Assembly: GCF_000381745.1 (NCBI RefSeq)
Contig: NZ_KB906986.1
Location: 1 to 64,000, forward strand
Origin: Psychromonas ossibalaenae ATCC BAA-1528
Lineage (GTDB): Bacteria; Pseudomonadota; Gammaproteobacteria; Enterobacterales; Psychromonadaceae
Reading direction: 5' to 3'
Length of the DNA stretch: 64,000 nt
Positions 44,941 to 55,027 of this stretch are shown here, piece after piece. Below the pieces are notes generated by a model. That model ran no database searches. It saw only the letters and a list, made by a program, of their open reading frames with translations, and was not told where the DNA came from. Numbering within the stretch: the first letter of the stretch is position 1; every line of letters starts with the position of its first letter. A program made the position numbers and the translations under genes.

Positions 44941-47658
44941 CTAAAGTTTTAGATCATCACACGATACTGCATCTAAAGCTTCATCAACTGATTTAGGCAC
45001 AAATCGAATTTTACCTAAGTTAAACTCAATCGCGGATGTTGAGTCAGAGTGCAGTAATAATGCGGTATCCAACATGCTGAATTCCATTCCCTCTTGTGCA
45101 AAACACGCCAGCGGAATTTTAATCGTCCGCCAGTTTGCCGCGCTAGGATCCTCTAGAGGCTCTGGTAATACATTAGCAATATCAACTTCACCTAAACACG
45201 GCCAGCCGCAATGCATTGCCAGCTTCAGCTCTTCCGGCGCCTGAGTTTTCATATCAATATCAAACTGCAGCGTCGATTCAGCATTCAGGTAAGGCATCTG
45301 ATCTGTACCTTTCTGATCATTCGTCTGGAAATAAATCTGACTCGCCCGTTCACCGACAAAGTTTACATTTAATGCATCCTGCTGATGCTCATAATTGATC
45401 GGGTTGGTAATCAATGTATCGATACTTGTTTCACTGCCGTTAGAAATTTCAACCGGCGCCCAGCCAGTTGTGTCCCCTGCCAATCGACCGGTAAATTGAC
45501 CGTTACCCTGGGCACCGAAAACTTCCAGGGGATCTGTTGCGACGCCCGTACTCGGCTCATCCTGCCCGCAGCCGTAGTCACGCGGATCCAGAGGTAAATT
45601 ATTGAGATCTGCTTCTGAAGCACCTTCTGCACTGTTTTCACCATAGGATAAACCGTAGCCGTAAGGGAACAACGGCTGATGCTCTCCAGCAATATCCTGC
45701 TCTGTTTGCGGTGTCTGATAATCTTCAATATTTGGTGCATGACGGTTAATGCTGGTAGAGCATTTTAGTTTCGGCCATGAGTATGAAAGACGTCCAGTGA
45801 AATCTCGGCCGTTTTTATTAAATAAGACATCGGTAATACCACCGGCTTCAGTCCCCGGCAGCCAGGCGGCAACAAAGGCATCAGACTGATTAATCTCTTC
45901 ATTCACATATAACGGACGCCCGGAGTAAAAGACTGAAACCACTTTTAATCCGCCCTCTTTAAGCGTATTAATGGTATCCAGATCTTCACCATAATGCGAT
46001 TTTATGCTTGCATATTCGAGTGTCTGGGTTGCTTTAATATCCCCCATCATCTCTGCATAAGGATCTTCTCCCATCACCACAATCGCTATGGTATCTGCCG
46101 TTGCCTGATTGATATCGGTAATAACGTTTTCTTCACCAAGCTCCTCCTGCAGTGCCATAATCAGGGTTTGTGCGCCGGGAAAGTCTTTCTCTATTTCGTT
46201 TTCAGTCCCCTGCCAGGTTAATGTCCAGCCGCCGGTCTGTTTCTGAATATCATTAGCGGCACTGCCTGTGACCAAGTATTTTTGTCCTTTTTGCAGAGGC
46301 AGAATATTATTATCATTTTTCAGCAGCACCAGAGACTGACTAACGGCTTCTCTTGCAATCGCTCGATGTTCTGGGGCTCCCAGTAAATCCACATCACCAG
46401 CATTGGCACGTAAGGTCGGCTGCGGTTTCTCCCATAAATTGGCACGCATTTTTACACGTAATATACGGGTTACAGCATCATCAATACGCTCCATGGGTAT
46501 AATTCCTTCGTTAACCTGCGCAATGACATTATGATAAAAAGCCTGCCAGTCAGCACGCGCCGTCACCATAAATACATCATTACCGGCATTAACCGCTTCT
46601 GGACAATCACCACCTGTACAACCGTTTATCTCAGTATGACCATTCCAGTCTGTGACGATAATACCATCAAAACCCATTTTTTCTTTTAACACGTCATTTA
46701 ACAGATACTTACTGCCGTGGATTTTGTAATTGTAATCACCAGTTCCATTTTGATCATAGTTAGCCTCATCATGCCAGGAGTTAAATGAAGTCATCACAAC
46801 CTGCGCACCGGCATCTAAACCTGAGAAATAACCTGTGGCATGGATATTGCGCAGATATTCTTCTGTATAATGAGTTTCACCACGATCCACCCCGTCCAGT
46901 GTACCGCCGTCACCAACCCAGTGTTTTACATTGGAAATAACATGATTTTCCGTTTTAATGCCGTTTATCCCACCTTGCAAACCCGTTACCATACGTCCCG
47001 CGTATTCATGAATAATTTCAGGATCTTCAGAGTAACCTTCATAAACACGGCCCCATCGGTAATCACGTGGAGAAGCGACCGTTGGTGCAAATGTCCAGTC
47101 CAGTCCCGTGGCAACTATTTCGCTTGCCGTTGCTTTACCTATCTGCTCAATCAAGTCGGGGTTATCAGCTGCACCTAAACCAATATTGTGTGGAAATACC
47201 GTTGCTTTAAAAACATTATTATGACCGTGTACAGCATCAGTCGCCCAGATAAAGGGAATATCAAAACCACGATCAGCAAATGCCTCTTTTAAAGCCAGCC
47301 AGTATTTATCGGATTCTTTTGCCCAGTCTTCCGCCGTTGCATACTTATCTTCATTCGGCCAGCCGCCGCCGCCGTTAAGCAGTGAACCAAGTTTGTATTG
47401 TTTAGCTTCCTGCGGTGTTACTTCACGCAGATCCGGCTGAACCATCTGTCCGACTTTTTCTTCCAGTGTCATCTGTGCCAGTATGCTCTGTACCTTAGAT
47501 TCAATGTCTGCATCTTCAGTGATAACGCTGTTAATAACCGGCCAGTCAGCAAAATACGGTAAAGTTGATTCAGGTATGACAGGTTTTACAGACTCGGAAC
47601 TACATCCAGCCAAAGAAATGGCAATAACACATGAAAGCATAGTCTTTTTAAAGTGCAT
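44941..47658 (-). CDS. GH3 beta-glucosidase / glucan glucohydrolase lipoprotein
   Basis: A 905-residue protein with a lipoprotein signal (MLSCVIAISLAGC). The GH3 (alpha/beta)8 domain begins near EKVGQMVQPDLREV and carries the nucleophile Asp in IIVTDWNGH; the substrate Lys-His pair is in VISNVKHWVGDGGT and the Arg-Trp-Gly segment in RDYRWGRVYEGYSEDP. The GH3 C-terminal domain follows (about 440-640), then a C-terminal galactose-binding-like module (about 700-890). The plan matches exo-1,3/1,4-beta-glucanases such as ExoP of Pseudoalteromonas. It should act at the outer membrane on laminarin- or cellulose-type oligosaccharides, giving glucose. Confidence 0.92.
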   Translation of the reverse strand: MHFKKTMLSCVIAISLAGCSSESVKPVIPESTLPYFADWPVINSVITEDADIESKVQSILAQMTLEEKVGQMVQPDLREVTPQEAKQYKLGSLLNGGGGWPNEDKYATAEDWAKESDKYWLALKEAFADRGFDIPFIWATDAVHGHNNVFKATVFPHNIGLGAADNPDLIEQIGKATASEIVATGLDWTFAPTVASPRDYRWGRVYEGYSEDPEIIHEYAGRMVTGLQGGINGIKTENHVISNVKHWVGDGGTLDGVDRGETHYTEEYLRNIHATGYFSGLDAGAQVVMTSFNSWHDEANYDQNGTGDYNYKIHGSKYLLNDVLKEKMGFDGIIVTDWNGHTEINGCTGGDCPEAVNAGNDVFMVTARADWQAFYHNVIAQVNEGIIPMERIDDAVTRILRVKMRANLWEKPQPTLRANAGDVDLLGAPEHRAIAREAVSQSLVLLKNDNNILPLQKGQKYLVTGSAANDIQKQTGGWTLTWQGTENEIEKDFPGAQTLIMALQEELGEENVITDINQATADTIAIVVMGEDPYAEMMGDIKATQTLEYASIKSHYGEDLDTINTLKEGGLKVVSVFYSGRPLYVNEEINQSDAFVAAWLPGTEAGGITDVLFNKNGRDFTGRLSYSWPKLKCSTSINRHAPNIEDYQTPQTEQDIAGEHQPLFPYGYGLSYGENSAEGASEADLNNLPLDPRDYGCGQDEPSTGVATDPLEVFGAQGNGQFTGRLAGDTTGWAPVEISNGSETSIDTLITNPINYEHQQDALNVNFVGERASQIYFQTNDQKGTDQMPYLNAESTLQFDIDMKTQAPEELKLAMHCGWPCLGEVDIANVLPEPLEDPSAANWRTIKIPLACFAQEGMEFSMLDTALLLHSDSTSAIEFNLGKIRFVPKSVDEALDAVSCDDLKL

Positions 47659-47932
47659 CAGTACATCCTAATATTATTTATATTAATGAGTTATGAATTT
47701 AAATTACTTATACCCACAGCAAATTAATATAAAAACACAGCTTGGGCATGGATATATAATAACCAATGTAACCGGTTTCATCTGTGACAGTGAGCACTAA
47801 AAGAGATCCTAAAAGCAACAGTTTGTAACACTAAAGAAACAAAGCGTCAGCAGTTAGTAACAATGTGTAAAGAAAGGTAGGGATATTCATGCAATCGTAA
47901 AAACTTAACAGCAGAGGAATTAATAACCATAT

Positions 47933-48022
47933 ATATGGCCGTTATCATTCTAGATGCAAAAACCGGCAAGTAGTAAGATGATCAAGTTCTAGGCGTGAAG
48001 GTGAAAATATAACGGGTTTAGA
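47933..48022. repeat. MITE-like repeat, copy 4 (left end only)
   Basis: About 90 bases match the left part of copies 1 and 2 (CCGTTATCATTCTAGATGCA, GTTCTAGGCGTGAAGGTGA, TAACGGGTTTA) with point changes, including TATGGCCG for TATACCCG at the end. The rest of the element is missing. It lies downstream of the HBM kinase gene. Confidence 0.82.
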
Positions 48023-48049
48023 CAGGATCTACAAAAAAGATGCCAGGAT

Positions 48050-48095
48050 TTCTGCTGCTGAAAAAATAGAACCTTATATTTTCTCAACAGCAGAA
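48050..48095 (-). terminator. Hairpin after the kinase / HD-GYP operon
   Basis: TTCTGCTGCTGAAAAAAT (48050-48067) pairs with ATTTTCTCAACAGCAGAA (48078-48095) in an 18-bp stem with two mismatches and a 10-base loop. It begins 14 bases beyond the kinase stop. Confidence 0.6.
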
Positions 48096-48108
48096 GCTTT
48101 CAATGTAA

Positions 48109-51100
48109 CTAATTGATAACATTTGGTTTTATTAACAATAGCGCCTCATCAAAATCAAAGTCTTCCAGTGCTGTTTCTAACTGAGTAAATTCATCTTCTG
48201 TCAAACCAATTAGCCCAGCATTAGACAAGCTGTTCACTATACTTAATGCCTGCGTATCATCATGTTCAATTTTAGTGATTAAATCATTCAGCATAGCAGT
48301 ATCAACAGCATGCTCTACCTGATGATCCTGCTTCAACGTCTGCTGTTCGCAATTTTGTACAAAAAACTCATTCAGCGCAGTTGTTATAGCCGCTAATTGT
48401 GCCTGTATAAAAACAGTGTGTTCAGACAACTGCTTAATATTCATTGTTGTCTCATTTAACTCCAGCTCTTCACAAAGCTTATGCAGTGATTTAGCACCTA
48501 TGGTGCCGGAAACTCCTTTAAGAGTATGAATATAACGCCCCCTGTTCTGCCCGGAACCTGCCAGACTACTTTTTACTTGTGTCTGATCTAAATAAGTTTC
48601 ACTGAAACGTTTCAGTAGTTTGAGGTACAGCTGCACATTACCGTTAGCAGTATTGAGTCCGGCTTTTGTATCTACTGCGCCTATAACTGGTAAATTTTCC
48701 GAGGGCTGTGCTTCAGAGTTTACGCGGCGTATTTCAGGATTCGCCGGTACCACCCACTGCGCTAGTGTTTTAAACATACAGGGAACATCGATAGGTTTAG
48801 CAATAAGATCGTTCATACCCGAAACAAGCGCTTTTTCCCGATCTTTTTCCATTACATTAGCCGTCATGGCAATAATCGGGATCTTTGTATCACCCAGTTT
48901 ACGGCGAATATGCTCGGTCGCTTCATAACCATCCATCAGCGGCATCTGACAGTCCATTAATATGCCGTCAAAAGTATACTCTCCATATATTTTAACGGCC
49001 TCAAGACCGTTTTCAGCTATGCTCACATAAATCTGCTGGCTTTCTAATAACTCTTTCGCAAGTTCCTGATTAATATCGTTGTCTTCTACCAGCAGAATAT
49101 GTGCACCGGCAAGTTTTGCGGTACTTTCCTGCAGACTGTGCTGACTGAGATCATCGCGGCTGATACGCCCGCTCTCCAGACCGTAAGTATTGATAACCGC
49201 ATCAAACAGATGAGAAGAGGTTACCGGTTTATCTAAAATGGTTTTGACCTGCAGTTTTCTCCAGCTCAGCGCATCCGCGAGATCTTCACGGCCATAAGCT
49301 GTTAACATTATAATATTAGGCCGTTTAGCTGCCGGTCGTGTCTGCTCAATAGACTCAACCAGATCCACTCCATCTTTGCCCGGCATCTTCCAGTCAACAA
49401 TAAGCAGATCAAAGGGGCTGTCAGACTGATCAGCCTGCTGCATTGCAGAGAGTGCATCATCGGCACTGTTAACAGCCAGCGCTTCAAATTTCAGCGACTG
49501 CAGAATTTCTGTCACAATCAGCCTCGCACTGGAGTTATCATCAACCACCAGCACTTTCAGTTCGTTTAATGCAGGTGGAATAACAACCGGCTCCTGCTTA
49601 AGCACAGTGCTGCACTGCAGCTGCGCGGTAAAGGCAAACACAGATCCTTTATTAATTTCGCTGCTGACCGTGATTTCTCCTCCCATTAGTGAACAGAGAT
49701 TTTTACTTATTGCTAGACCTAAGCCTGTGCCGCCGTATTTACGAGTGGTAGAACTGTCTGCCTGGGTAAATTTATTAAACAACTTATCGGCCTGCTCCTG
49801 TGTCATACCGATACCGCTGTCGGACACTTCAAACTGCAGGGTGATCTGATCCTGGCGTTGTGCGGCGACAGAGATATGAATTTTAATCTCCCCCTTTTCG
49901 GTAAACTTCACCGCATTGTTGCTTAAATTTACCAGAATCTGGCTAAGTCTCAGCGGATCGCCGATCAGTGCTGAAGGTACATTTTCATCAATATGAATCA
50001 GCAGTTCTAAGCCTCTTTCTGACGCCCGTAGTCCAACTAGGCTGGTGATATTGTCGAGCACAGTTTCAAGGTGAAAATCGATGTTTTCAATATCAAGTTT
50101 ACCGGCCTCAATTTTTGAGAAGTCAAGAATGTCATTAATCAGCCCCAGCAGGGAGTCAGCAGACAGCTTAACTTTGTTTATATAATTGCGCTGCGCTTTA
50201 TTTAAATCCGTTTTCAGTGCCAGATAACTCATGCCGATAATGGCATTCATCGGCGTTCGTATTTCATGGCTCATATTAGCCAGGAAATCTGATTTGGCTA
50301 GATTTGCAGCATCAGCCTCATCACGGGCATCAGCTAACTTATCCGCAAATTTCTGCAGTGCGCTATGGGATTTACTGGTCAGCACAACCAGCAGAATCAC
50401 GGTAAGAATAAAGAATATGCCGCCGAATGCGAGGTAACCGGACAAGCTGCTTGATGACTGAAAATCGCTCAACTTCTTGTCACGGACTGCTGATATGGCT
50501 TTATCGGCCTGGGAGACAGATGAGTGCATCTGCTGCGTTACCTTATCGGATAACAGGTTCACTGCGACTAACTGCTCAAAGCTGTCTAGGTAGGCCTGAA
50601 CTCTAGATTCAAGCTGCATAAAAGCCTTCTTGTCATTCTCTGCAGTTAACTTGTTATACAGCAGTCTGCCCTCCTGCAGAGCCTCACCAAGACGCAGCGC
50701 GACCTGCTGCGCATAAAAGGTGCGCATCTGCGGGGTATTGGCTAAAACAAAATCTCTATCTAACAGACCTGCATCATTAATACTGCTTTCCAGCTTAAAC
50801 AAAGCTTTAGAGGTAAGCATACGATCTGCCGAGAGCATCTGAACCTGAGACAGATCTGACTGGACTTTGTTGAGCAAAATATGCTCACTATCCCTTAATG
50901 ACAGAGAAGCAGCAGAAAAATCTTTGCCGGCGCGGGTCAGCTGAGCAGTAATTGACTGCTGCAGACGTGGATTTGTCTGCCCGCGCAGCTGCGTAAAACT
51001 AACATGGAAACGGTTTTTAGCCTGATTGATGCTGTGCAGCAGTGAACGGCTGTGCGCATCCTTAATTGAGTTATCGAGCTGTTTAAGCAGTGTCGAAATT

Positions 51101-51747
51101 GAATTGAGCTCGCGGATAGTCTGGTTATAGGTTTTCGGCAGCTGCGTCAGCTGGAAATCTTTGGCATTACTTTGCGCGTTAGCAGTAAGTGAAACCAGTT
51201 TCTGAACTTGTCCACTATTGGCGCTAACTGCCATCATTAACTCTTTGTGCAGTTCAATTTTAAGGGTATCAGAGTCGAGACGCCGCTGCTGCCCTTTTTG
51301 AATCGTCTGTGCATGCACTAAGGCAGAAGCCGAGGTCTCAGCCATGGTTTTTCTAATCTGCAGACTCTGCTGCTTAAGCTGATAATATTGTTCAGCACCA
51401 GTTTGGTAATTTTTTAGCGCCTGCTCTGCCGCCCCGCTGTTGTCCTGCTCTAAGGAAAACTGCATCGCTAAAGAGAGCGCTAATGCAGTTTCTTTTTTGG
51501 CGGCAGCAGCCGACTCGCCACTGTTATCACGGCTATAGGTCAGCTGATATAAACGAGCGCGGTCCAGCGCCATAACCAGCTGACTGCTGAGAGCATAACT
51601 GTCAACGGCAGAAAAGCGGTTATTTAAACTGTTCCAGCCTGCAGTTCCCGCCGTGATCAACATCAGCATCGCAATGCAGAAACCGATTAAAATCTTTTTC
51701 GAATCACTAACATATGACTCGCTTCTATTCCCTGAAAGCTGCGGCAT
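48109..51747 (-). CDS. HBM-type hybrid sensor histidine kinase with two receivers and HPt
   Basis: A 1212-residue inner-membrane kinase. Two membrane helices (about 18-40 and 432-455) bracket a long all-helical periplasmic region of the HBM class. Then come HisKA ([22 protein letters not shown]), HATPase ([28 protein letters not shown]), receiver 1 ([13 protein letters not shown]), receiver 2 ([16 protein letters not shown]) and an HPt domain ([14 protein letters not shown]). It carries a full phosphorelay. The gene lies 36 bases after a REC-HD-GYP gene in one operon, so the kinase probably phosphorylates that receiver and thereby tunes c-di-GMP breakdown. Confidence 0.93.
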   Translation of the reverse strand: MPQLSGNRSESYVSDSKKILIGFCIAMLMLITAGTAGWNSLNNRFSAVDSYALSSQLVMALDRARLYQLTYSRDNSGESAAAAKKETALALSLAMQFSLEQDNSGAAEQALKNYQTGAEQYYQLKQQSLQIRKTMAETSASALVHAQTIQKGQQRRLDSDTLKIELHKELMMAVSANSGQVQKLVSLTANAQSNAKDFQLTQLPKTYNQTIRELNSISTLLKQLDNSIKDAHSRSLLHSINQAKNRFHVSFTQLRGQTNPRLQQSITAQLTRAGKDFSAASLSLRDSEHILLNKVQSDLSQVQMLSADRMLTSKALFKLESSINDAGLLDRDFVLANTPQMRTFYAQQVALRLGEALQEGRLLYNKLTAENDKKAFMQLESRVQAYLDSFEQLVAVNLLSDKVTQQMHSSVSQADKAISAVRDKKLSDFQSSSSLSGYLAFGGIFFILTVILLVVLTSKSHSALQKFADKLADARDEADAANLAKSDFLANMSHEIRTPMNAIIGMSYLALKTDLNKAQRNYINKVKLSADSLLGLINDILDFSKIEAGKLDIENIDFHLETVLDNITSLVGLRASERGLELLIHIDENVPSALIGDPLRLSQILVNLSNNAVKFTEKGEIKIHISVAAQRQDQITLQFEVSDSGIGMTQEQADKLFNKFTQADSSTTRKYGGTGLGLAISKNLCSLMGGEITVSSEINKGSVFAFTAQLQCSTVLKQEPVVIPPALNELKVLVVDDNSSARLIVTEILQSLKFEALAVNSADDALSAMQQADQSDSPFDLLIVDWKMPGKDGVDLVESIEQTRPAAKRPNIIMLTAYGREDLADALSWRKLQVKTILDKPVTSSHLFDAVINTYGLESGRISRDDLSQHSLQESTAKLAGAHILLVEDNDINQELAKELLESQQIYVSIAENGLEAVKIYGEYTFDGILMDCQMPLMDGYEATEHIRRKLGDTKIPIIAMTANVMEKDREKALVSGMNDLIAKPIDVPCMFKTLAQWVVPANPEIRRVNSEAQPSENLPVIGAVDTKAGLNTANGNVQLYLKLLKRFSETYLDQTQVKSSLAGSGQNRGRYIHTLKGVSGTIGAKSLHKLCEELELNETTMNIKQLSEHTVFIQAQLAAITTALNEFFVQNCEQQTLKQDHQVEHAVDTAMLNDLITKIEHDDTQALSIVNSLSNAGLIGLTEDEFTQLETALEDFDFDEALLLIKPNVIN

Positions 51748-51783
51748 TATGACCTCATTGTTTTGCGTGTAAGTACTGTCCGG

Positions 51784-52815
51784 CTAGTCCGTAAATGATG
51801 CTTTTATTGTTAGAATATTGTCCAGCTGACTGATAAATAACGGCACAAGCACAGGATCAAAATGCACTCCGGCCAGCTCTTCGATTAGACAAACCGCTTT
51901 TTCAACGGGCCAGGCTTCTTTATAGGGGCGCGTACTGGTAAGTGCATCAAAAACATCTGCTATGGCAACGATACGGGCAGACAGTGGTATTTCTTCCCCC
52001 GCAAGGCCGTTAGGGTAACCGCTGCCGTCCCATTTTTCATGATGGCACAGCGCTATTTCCTGAGCCAGCTGTAGAATTTCTGATTCATTATCATCGAGAA
52101 TATTTGCCCCGAACTGAGCGTGCTGCTGCATAATGTGCCATTCATCGGCATCAAGTTTACCCGGTTTACCAAGGATATAGTCTGGAATACCTATCTTGCC
52201 GATATCATGCATAGGAGCCGCATTAAATAGCAAATCCACCCAGTCTCTGCTGACATCTAACTGCTCAGCCAGTACTTTTGCGTAATGACTCATGCGCACG
52301 ACATGCATGCCGGTTTCGTTATCTTTATATTCAGCGGCGCGCCCCAGTTTGCGGATAATTTCAAAACGGCTTTCTTCAAGCTGCCGGGTACGATCTCTAA
52401 CCTGTACGGCAAGCGCTTTATTCTGATCATATAATGCAATTTGTGTACGCACACGGGCTTTTACAATTGCCGGGCTTACCGGCTTAGTGATGTAGTCAAC
52501 GGCGCCAAGCTCAAAGCCTTTCTGCTCATCCACTTCCTGTGCTTTTGCGGTAACAAAAACAACCGGAATACCTGCCGTAACAGGGCTGGATTTTAACGCC
52601 TGACAAACCTCGTAACCGTCCATCTCCGGCATCATAATATCTAATAAGATTAGATCTGGTTTGGGCGTTGAATTAGCAATTTTAAGAGCCTTCTGCCCTG
52701 TTTTAGCCGCTTTAACGGTGAATTCATCCGCTAAAATACCGGATAAAACATGAATATTCTCAGGAATATCATCAACAACTAAAATTACAGGTTTTTGTTC
52801 ACTTAGATCTGTCAT
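51784..52815 (-). CDS. REC-HD-GYP c-di-GMP phosphodiesterase
   Basis: A 343-residue response regulator. The receiver has DD15-16, phosphoacceptor Asp59 (DLILLDIMMPEMDG) and the conserved Lys in YITKPVS. A coiled linker leads to an HD-GYP domain with HDIGKIGIPDYILGKPGKL, HAQFGANIL, CHHEKWDGSGYPNGL and IADVFDALTS, all metal and GYP residues present. It should hydrolyse c-di-GMP when phosphorylated. It is the first gene of an operon with the HBM hybrid kinase. Confidence 0.95.
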   Translation of the reverse strand: MTDLSEQKPVILVVDDIPENIHVLSGILADEFTVKAAKTGQKALKIANSTPKPDLILLDIMMPEMDGYEVCQALKSSPVTAGIPVVFVTAKAQEVDEQKGFELGAVDYITKPVSPAIVKARVRTQIALYDQNKALAVQVRDRTRQLEESRFEIIRKLGRAAEYKDNETGMHVVRMSHYAKVLAEQLDVSRDWVDLLFNAAPMHDIGKIGIPDYILGKPGKLDADEWHIMQQHAQFGANILDDNESEILQLAQEIALCHHEKWDGSGYPNGLAGEEIPLSARIVAIADVFDALTSTRPYKEAWPVEKAVCLIEELAGVHFDPVLVPLFISQLDNILTIKASFTD

Positions 52816-52961
52816 TGGTCCCTCAATTTCAGTTTAATGTATTGGAAGTAAAGCATTAACAGTATTATAAATGAAGTTGCAACAAAGCATAACTTTAATA
52901 TGAATATGTGAGACTGGGATTATATAAAGTTAATCTATTGTCTGTTTGAGGCTGGGCGGCT

Positions 52962-52989
52962 AAGGCGCGGGAGGCGAGTCCCCTGCCTT
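52962..52989 (-). terminator. Hairpin after the 436-residue unknown gene
   Basis: AAGGC-GC-GGG ... CCC-CT-GCCTT forms an 8-bp stem with a central 2x2 internal loop, 10 bases past the stop codon at 52999. No good T-run on the minus strand. Confidence 0.45.
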
Positions 52990-52998
52990 GTTATAATA

Positions 52999-54309
52999 TT
53001 AAGATTCAATCTGTTTACGGAAAAACTGCACCATCTCATTTCGGGTATTAAGGTGTTTAAGATGGAAAATATCCATCGGGAAAAGCAGCTCGATAACCCC
53101 GGTATCAAAAAGGCGTTTTACTTCATACTCATTATGCGCAACATCCTGCTGATACATATAGTTTAACCAGGTCTGATTGGTGTGAATAATAAACTCCACA
53201 CGCATACCGCCTAAACGTGCAAAAAACTTCATCATCGCGGTTTTCTCACTCGAGCCGACTGCCCGTCCGCGATACACGGTATGCTCAACTAAAGTGTCCG
53301 AAATATCTTCCAGCACCATCAGTGAGTCAGCTTTAGAAGCACTGCGGGTTAGATGCTTCTGAAAAGCTTTAACATCACTCACCGAATCCAGTACCGCCAT
53401 CAGTCCTAATTCATCATCCACGGCAACAGCCGGGTTTTTCTGATTTTTTCTTAACAGTTTTAATACTTTCGCTTCCGGCGGTTTCTTTCTTATAGAGACA
53501 TAAATAGGTGTTTTTCTGATGCCGACATTAAAACTACGACGTTTAAGCAGAGTTAACTTGTTGTCCCTTGCAGGCTGCACTAATTTAGCCTGCTTAGGCG
53601 TTAATACGCTTACAGCAGTACAGCGGTAGTCCTGTTCACTGTGGGTTGAGTGCAGGTAAACCGGATCCAGCTCGCCTATTTTTAGATTCGGACTCCACAC
53701 ATAACCGTTTAAAAACTCCAAAAAAGTCGAAAACTTATTTTCAATATCCGTTTCACGTTCGCGCTGATCGATACTGCCGGCCAGAGTCATTAAAATCAGT
53801 TTACGGCGTGCTTCAAAGCGTGCTTTTTTATGATAATCATCGTTAAACATAATCAATAACAGTTCAACGGGATTATTGGTAACTTCTATTTCATTAGTAG
53901 CTTCAACATGTGAAGCATAGGGGGAAAGAATTTTATCGGTAATTGAATGGATAACCGCATCTGCAGTGCGCGCATATTCATCAACACGGCTGCTTATCTC
54001 ATTCAAATTACCGTCAATGCCGAACATATTACCTAACAGCCGCAGCGCTCGATCACTACGCTGCCGGCGCAGAGCTTTATCAACAATCAGGGATTGAATC
54101 TGACTAATACAATCCACACCTAAAAACTCAAATATCTGACGGCGCAGCGCGCGGTACTTAGTAATATTATTAGGATCCTTGTGCAGGTCTTTTATCCATT
54201 GCCGGGTCTGCACAGAAAAACAACCGGCATGCAGCGGGTCGTCAGTAACGGCAAAAGGGCCATGCTGCTGAAGAGAAGTAAAAACACTATTTGGAGAAAG
54301 AACCGACAT
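52999..54309 (-). CDS. Conserved-looking protein of unknown function
   Basis: A 436-residue soluble protein from ATG 54309, preferred because AGGTGG lies 4 bases before it; the in-frame TTG at 54327 is less likely. The first half is helical (QTRQWIKDLHKDPNNITKYRALRRQIFEFL; RALRLLGNMFGIDGN). The second half is alpha/beta with AVAVDDELGLMAVLDSVSDVKAFQKHL and GGMRVEFIIHTNQTWLNYMY, which distantly recall the core of RelA/SpoT-like nucleotidyltransferases; I cannot confirm that. It has no signal peptide or membrane helix. A minimal 52-bp MITE lies just upstream. Confidence 0.7.
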   Translation of the reverse strand: MSVLSPNSVFTSLQQHGPFAVTDDPLHAGCFSVQTRQWIKDLHKDPNNITKYRALRRQIFEFLGVDCISQIQSLIVDKALRRQRSDRALRLLGNMFGIDGNLNEISSRVDEYARTADAVIHSITDKILSPYASHVEATNEIEVTNNPVELLLIMFNDDYHKKARFEARRKLILMTLAGSIDQRERETDIENKFSTFLEFLNGYVWSPNLKIGELDPVYLHSTHSEQDYRCTAVSVLTPKQAKLVQPARDNKLTLLKRRSFNVGIRKTPIYVSIRKKPPEAKVLKLLRKNQKNPAVAVDDELGLMAVLDSVSDVKAFQKHLTRSASKADSLMVLEDISDTLVEHTVYRGRAVGSSEKTAMMKFFARLGGMRVEFIIHTNQTWLNYMYQQDVAHNEYEVKRLFDTGVIELLFPMDIFHLKHLNTRNEMVQFFRKQIES

Positions 54310-54330
54310 AAAACCACCTAAAAACAAATA

Positions 54331-54382
54331 TACCCAAACTACTTGAATATGCAGATTCCTGCATATTCAAGCAGTTTGGGTA
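54331..54382. repeat. Minimal 52-bp palindromic element of the TACCC family
   Basis: TACCCAAACTACTTGAATAT at the left is mirrored by ATATTCAAGCAGTTTGGGTA at the right with one mismatch, leaving almost no interior. TA flanks both sides (54329-54330 and 54383-54384). It lies between the VOC gene and the start of the 436-residue gene, within 22 bases of the latter's ATG, so it is probably in its leader. Confidence 0.85.
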
Positions 54383-54452
54383 TAACAGTGCCTGTGCACC
54401 ATTTAATAGAAGAAAATATACACTAATACACAGCCTGAAGTTAATTTTACTT

Positions 54453-54884
54453 TTAATCACCACCTGCCGTTCTAATCGACATCGGGTGATCTTCATTTAA
54501 CTGCAGTAAATCCCATAGGTTGCCGTAAAGATCCTCAAATACTGCCACGGTTCCATAATCCTGCTCTTTAGGCGGTCTGATAAACTTAATACCTTCTGAC
54601 AGCATACGCTTATAATCACGCCAGAAGTCATCGGTATTCAAAAACAGAAAAACGCGTCCGCCGGACTGATTGCCGATAAAGTCATGCTGCTCCGGCTTCG
54701 ATGCACGAGCGAGTAACAGGCTGACTCCTTTTGAACCAGGAGGAGAAACAACAACCCAGCGTTTGTCCTGCTCCGGCTGGTAAGTATCTTCCAGCAGTTC
54801 AAACTTCAACTTATTGACATAAAAATCAATAGCTTCATCATAATCCTTGACCACTAACGCAATATGCACGATTGACTGCTTCAT
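54453..54884 (-). CDS. VOC/glyoxalase-superfamily protein
   Basis: A 143-residue protein with two beta-alpha-beta-beta-beta units. Candidate metal ligands are His7 (IVHIALVVKDYDEAIDFYVN), and Glu near AVFEDLYGNLWDLLQ. The pattern is that of small VOC proteins annotated as glyoxalase or antibiotic-resistance-like; the substrate cannot be told. It has its own start and is separated from the next gene by the 52-bp palindrome. Confidence 0.85.
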   Translation of the reverse strand: MKQSIVHIALVVKDYDEAIDFYVNKLKFELLEDTYQPEQDKRWVVVSPPGSKGVSLLLARASKPEQHDFIGNQSGGRVFLFLNTDDFWRDYKRMLSEGIKFIRPPKEQDYGTVAVFEDLYGNLWDLLQLNEDHPMSIRTAGGD

Positions 54885-55027
54885 TATTATCCTTGAAATG
54901 AGAGGGGAACTTATGCGCCGTAAACACTAGAGTTCAGCGACTAAAAAAGATATCAGTTACTGCGAGGCGCATAGAGTGAAATAAGAAGGTAAATATAACG
55001 CGATGCCGTTTTTACTGCACTAAAAAT

